From Centrapalus pauciflorus (lineage: Eukaryota; Streptophyta; Magnoliopsida; Asterales; Asteraceae): a stretch of 64,000 bases of DNA. The position numbers were made by a program, and so were the translations under genes. The stretch is from assembly GCA_020465985.1 (NCBI GenBank), contig JAANYP010006962.1, forward strand, positions 1 through 64,000, given 5' to 3'. The first letter of the stretch is position 1; the number at the start of each line of letters is the position of its first letter. A model generated the notes under the pieces. The model saw only the letters and a list, made by a program, of their open reading frames with translations. It made no database searches and was not told where the DNA came from. This document shows, piece by piece, positions 60,809 through 64,000 of this stretch.

Positions 60809-61290
60809 GATGAATGAAAGTGGTGAGTGCTTTGAATAGAAATTGATCTTTGGAAGTGGTGAAAAAATTTCAAGTGGTTGAACCGAAGTTTGGATGTAGA
60901 AACGAAGTTGTGATGTAGATGCGAAGTTCTGATGTAGACGCGAAGTTCGAATGAAGAACTTCGGATGGTGGGACCCGAAGTCTGATTGATGAAGTTTAAA
61001 AGATTTTAAGAAGAGGTCCTGAAGTTCAGATTGGAGGGACCAAACTTTGGTTGAAAGACAAAATAAGTGGGATAAGACAAGTGAATGTGGAGTATCCGAG
61101 TTTCGGATGGGGATCCAAAGTTCGGATGATAAGGGTACCCGAAGTTTGATTGAAGACCCAAAGTTAGGATGGGAGCTGAAGGTTTGTTAGCCCAAATAGA
61201 GACCCGAATTAGGGGTCCGAAGTTGCTCTTAAACTAAGTATTTTTAAAAAAACAATACCAGTTGAAGAACACAAACCCAGATTTTGATCA
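60809..61290. repeat. Copia2 leader with GAAGTTCGGATG words
   Basis: Non-coding. At 60880-61220 about fifteen variants of GAAGTTCGGATG, CGAAGTTTGATTG and CCAAAGTTCGGATG alternate with GGGACC-type spacers, as in 30040-30530. A possible degenerate primer site (AATACCAGTTG near 61250) is too weak to call. No LTR border was found. Confidence 0.7.
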
Positions 61291-61320
61291 AATGTGTGTT
61301 TTAAAGCCGAAAATTGGTAC

Positions 61321-62836
61321 CTAAGTGCTCAGTTTTTTGGTAGCAAGTTTTGTAAACAACATGCCCCTGATATTGTTGCTGATGGCGAGGATTCTGAAGA
61401 ATTTGAACATTCTGGTTTGGTGCAAATCCTTGTCCACGAGGTTGGAACCTCTGCCCTTGACCCTGCTAAAAACCTTGGTTATACCCCTGATTATATCCTC
61501 CCAAACTACCTTGATTGTAACCTCCTGAATTACCCTGATTGTAACCGGTGTGAGGGTTAAACTGTGGGCGAGGGTAAGCGAACCCTGGGGGTCGAGGACG
61601 AGGGGGTTGAGAAAACCCCTGAGGTCTAAAGGCATTTTGAGAAGAGTAATTCATATTATTGTTGGGTCTTGGAAAACCTTCGGGCGTGTACTCATAATCT
61701 CCAGAAGAAAGATAAACTTCCTCCTGTTGGTACTCAGTAGCGTATGCAGCCTGACACTCATAACCAAAATGAGCTCCACCACAATGTTCACACCCTTGTA
61801 GTATGGCATGCACAGGGTATGATGATGAAGCTTATGACTGGCCATTTGATTGCTTAGTTAGAATGGCTATCTGAGCAGTGAGATTGGCAATCGCTTCAGC
61901 TTGCTTTGAATCATTCTCTACCCAACCAAAGTATTCACTCGGTGTTTGAGTTTGACTTAAAACCAGATCATCGATTATGTCAAAAGCCTCTTCAGGAGTC
62001 CTCTTATACACTGACCCGTTACAAGCTGATCAGTGAGTGATACATGGGGTGAACATTCTCATAGAAAAACTTGACACGGTGATTAAGTGTCATTTTATGA
62101 TTAGGGCATTTCATGATGGACTCTTTATACCTCTCCCATGCATCATATAGAGACTCGTCAGGTTTCTGCTTAAATGAGAGAATGTCACTCATAAGCTTAG
62201 TAGTCCGAGAAGGAGAGCAGAATTTGAGTAGAAATTTGGATTCCATTTCGTCCCAAGTACGAATCGAGTTCGAGGGAAGGGACTCATACCACATCATGGC
62301 ACGTCTTGAAAGAGAGTAAGGAAAGAGCATCAGTCGAATTACTTCCCTCGGAACTTGATTTGCTTTATACCCACCGCATGCTTTTCTGAATTTCTTCAGA
62401 TGGGAATATGGGTCCTCAGAAGATAGACCGCAGAACTGTGAGTTATTCTGAACTAAAGCGATCAGACTCGACTTTAGCTCAAAATTAACGGCATCGAATC
62501 CAGTTTAACTAACGCACTTTCCGAGTCATCGGTGACCGGTTGGTTAAGCTCAAGCATTGTCCTTCAGTCTCCCATTGTGAAAGAGGAATACTCAGAAGAA
62601 GACGAAGAATCAGAAGATTAAGACGGTGAAGAAGGTGAAGGACTAGAAATCGGAGGTAACTGAACACAAATGTCTACGTGACCTTCCTCCATTGGATGAA
62701 GAATAGTATGGTAAGTAGAATCAGATAAACTAGACAGTCCCTCAACTAAAGGGTGCGATTGTTCATGATGACGGTTACGGAATGCTCGCTCAGGTTCGGA
62801 GTATGGGCTGACGATATTAGGATTAAGACGACTCAT
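61321..62836 (-). pseudogene. Athila2 gag
   Basis: A start at ATG 62836 (MSRLNPNIVSPYSEPERAFR) lies about 120 bases after the primer site. The capsid core at 62330-62019 has LFPYSLSRRAMMWYESLPSN, FLLKFCSPSRT and ESLYDAWERYKE, typical of Athila gag. A knuckle CEHCGGAHFGYEC lies near 61780, then a Pro/Arg/Gln-rich stretch and four or more GGYNQG-type units at about 61466-61560. The parts are in different frames with stops between them. It is cut near 61321. Confidence 0.88.
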
Positions 62837-62955
62837 ACACCGAACACCCTTTAAAGAAAAACGAAGATAGACAGAAAATTAAACTTTTCAGGGGTTTGCC
62901 CTTAAAAAGGATCAACTGAGCTACCGGCGTTGGTTGTTTCTTAAAGCTCACACCG

Positions 62956-62974
62956 TTCCCCGGCAACGGCGCCA
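62956..62974 (-). other. Athila2 primer binding site, Asp tRNA
   Basis: TGGCGCCGTTGCCGGGGAA on the minus strand, the standard Athila site, six bases from the LTR end. Confidence 0.95.
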
Positions 62975-62980
62975 AAAACT

Positions 62981-63698
62981 TGACGCGTGCAAAACACACC
63001 TCAGGTTTTAATATCTAAATGACCCCAAAGTATAAATTACACAACTGCCAGTGTACCAATCGTGTGCAATATAGCTTGAAGAATCACCCAAGATTTATCA
63101 AACTCAGGGAACGGAATAAAGATCGGAGACTCCAATACTACAACCTAAACCAATATTTAGCTATTTTGGACCTTTTTGAAGGAATTAAAAACTAAGACAA
63201 TAAAAACAATTAACGAAATAACTAATTCAAACTAAGTAACACAAGAATAAAGTTAATCTAATTTTTTTTTTTTTGGTTTTTTTTCAAATTAAAATAAAAA
63301 CTAATACCGGCAAACACTAATTAAACTAATAACGATCGCAATCAACTAAGACAACAAAATAAACTGACGAGAGTAGAATTAAATCAGAACTAACTTAAGT
63401 AAAGATCTATAATAAATTGAACTTCACGAAACTCTTATATTACGAAAGCGTCACCCACTTGGAATTAGAAAACTATAATTAATTGGCGATGGATTGAATT
63501 GACTGACTAAAGACAAATTGGTTGATAACCAATTATAAATTCAATTAAGCGCGGATTTTGGTTTAATTTACCGATTATTTAATTACTTTAAGTTAAAATA
63601 TTTAATCTTGATAACCACGTGATGAAAACAAAGCAACTCGTCAAAACTCCAACATTAACCAATTAATCTTATAATCGCAACACAATGCATAAAGATAA
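62981..63698 (-). repeat. Athila2 5' LTR, partial
   Basis: The minus-strand end is GCACGCGTCA, next to the primer site. The sequence upstream is AT-rich and carries an 18-base T run. It is broken at 63698 by a Helitron. Confidence 0.82.
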
Positions 63699-64000
63699 CT
63701 AGCTGAATACCCGTGCGTTGCTCGGGTGATGTGTGATGAAATTAATATTTATAATTAATTTTTTTGAACGACAAATTAATCTACTCCTATTCCTAAACTA
63801 CTCTTTTGTCCCAAATGGGGACTTCAGAAGTTACTTTCACTGCCTAAATTCCATCTTGTCTCCGACGGGAGTCGAAGCCGTGATCCGACACTTACACGTA
63901 ACCTCTCATACCAAATGGGCTAAACCCCATTGGTATTAATAATTAATTGATGACACAACAAAAGTTTTTTTTAAAGAAAACTATACATTGTTTGCGAAAA
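63699..64000 (-). mobile_element. Helitron 3' end on the minus strand, continues beyond window
   Basis: On the minus strand the hairpin CCCGAGCAACGCACGGG is followed by TATTCAG and the terminal CTAG (63702-63699), next base T. It is inserted in the Athila2 LTR. No Rep/helicase sequence is in the visible 300 bases. A CCAAATGGGCTAAACCCCATTGG palindromic stretch is at about 63913-63935. Confidence 0.7.

Larger units (their letters stand above)
28835..61290 (-). mobile_element. Copia2, outer SIRE-type Copia split by Copia3 and GypA
   Basis: The parts in minus-strand order are: leader (61290-60809), gag N-terminus (60808-60477), GypA insertion, gag middle (42753-42060), Copia3 insertion, gag C-terminus (37572-36975), decayed gag/protease, integrase (about 34640-33874), RT and RNase H (33360-31850), repeat-rich spacer, and env-like ORF (about 29710-28835). 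The TSD GACAT on both sides of GypA proves that 60477 and 42753 were once adjacent. No LTR of Copia2 was identified at either end. Decay is much heavier than in Copia1, which fits an older insertion. Confidence 0.85.
61300..63698 (-). mobile_element. Athila2, 5' part of an Athila element
   Basis: Minus-strand order is 5' LTR, Asp-tRNA primer site, then gag. Everything downstream of gag is missing, since the sequence changes to the Copia2 leader near 61300. The LTR is interrupted by a Helitron at 63699, so its full length is unknown. Confidence 0.88.

Noticed and set aside
61240..61265. Primer site for Copia2
   Set aside because: Only AATACCAGTTG resembles the site; the GCTCTG part is missing.
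63840..63940. tRNA or SINE from GGGAGTCGAAGCCGTGATCC
   Set aside because: It resembles a tRNA T-arm in one word only, with no A box, no cloverleaf and no tail.

Overview
This is plant nuclear DNA that consists almost wholly of retrotransposons inserted into one another. I find no intact host gene and no rRNA, tRNA or CRISPR array. The evidence for a plant is: Ty1/Copia elements with initiator-Met-tRNA primer sites, a chromodomain Ty3/Gypsy element, Athila-type Gypsy elements with Asp-tRNA primer sites and env-like genes, Helitron ends, a CACTA end, and (TA)n-flanked foldback MITEs. The repeated LTR word ACTCGGCGAGT and the style of the gag and env-like proteins suggest an Asteraceae genome, perhaps lettuce-like. 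That is an inference from memory; no search was run.

Layout. 1-10485 (- strand) is Copia1, a SIRE-type element with an extra env-like ORF; its 3' LTR lies left of the window. A solo LTR of its own family (7888-9018, target-site duplication AGGTT) sits inside its gag. Its 5' LTR (9385-10485) also has a polypurine tract on its outer side, followed by a second copy's env-like remnant, so this LTR appears to be shared by two tandem copies. 11446-24056 is AT-rich accessory DNA with microsatellites, three related foldback MITEs, a chain of Helitron ends joined end to end, a solo Gypsy LTR (14001-15582, TSD TAAAT) and GypB. GypB is a collapsed tandem Gypsy array (16032-20951, TSD ATTTA) with three LTR starts, two gag fragments and no pol. 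24057-28834 holds tandem repeats, a Helitron end and broken LTR pieces.

28835-61290 is one outer SIRE-type Copia (Copia2, - strand), heavily decayed and split by two insertions in its gag. These are Copia3, a roughly 4.5-kb element with 285-bp LTRs and no intact coding region (37573-42059), and GypA, a Tekay-like chromodomain Gypsy (42754-60476, + strand, TSD GACAT). GypA's integrase is in turn split by Athila1 (47433 to about 57630), whose 3' end, together with GypA's integrase core, was lost in a deletion that left a chimeric junction near 57620. 61300-63698 is an Athila gag and 5' LTR on the - strand (Athila2), and a Helitron 3' end inserted in that LTR runs off the right edge.

The insertion order can be read: Copia2 is oldest, Copia3 and GypA entered it, Athila1 entered GypA, and deletions followed. 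All coding regions carry stops or frameshifts. The most distinctive unexplained pattern is that most of the LTR families carry dense blocks of their own short palindromic word in an LTR, leader or spacer.
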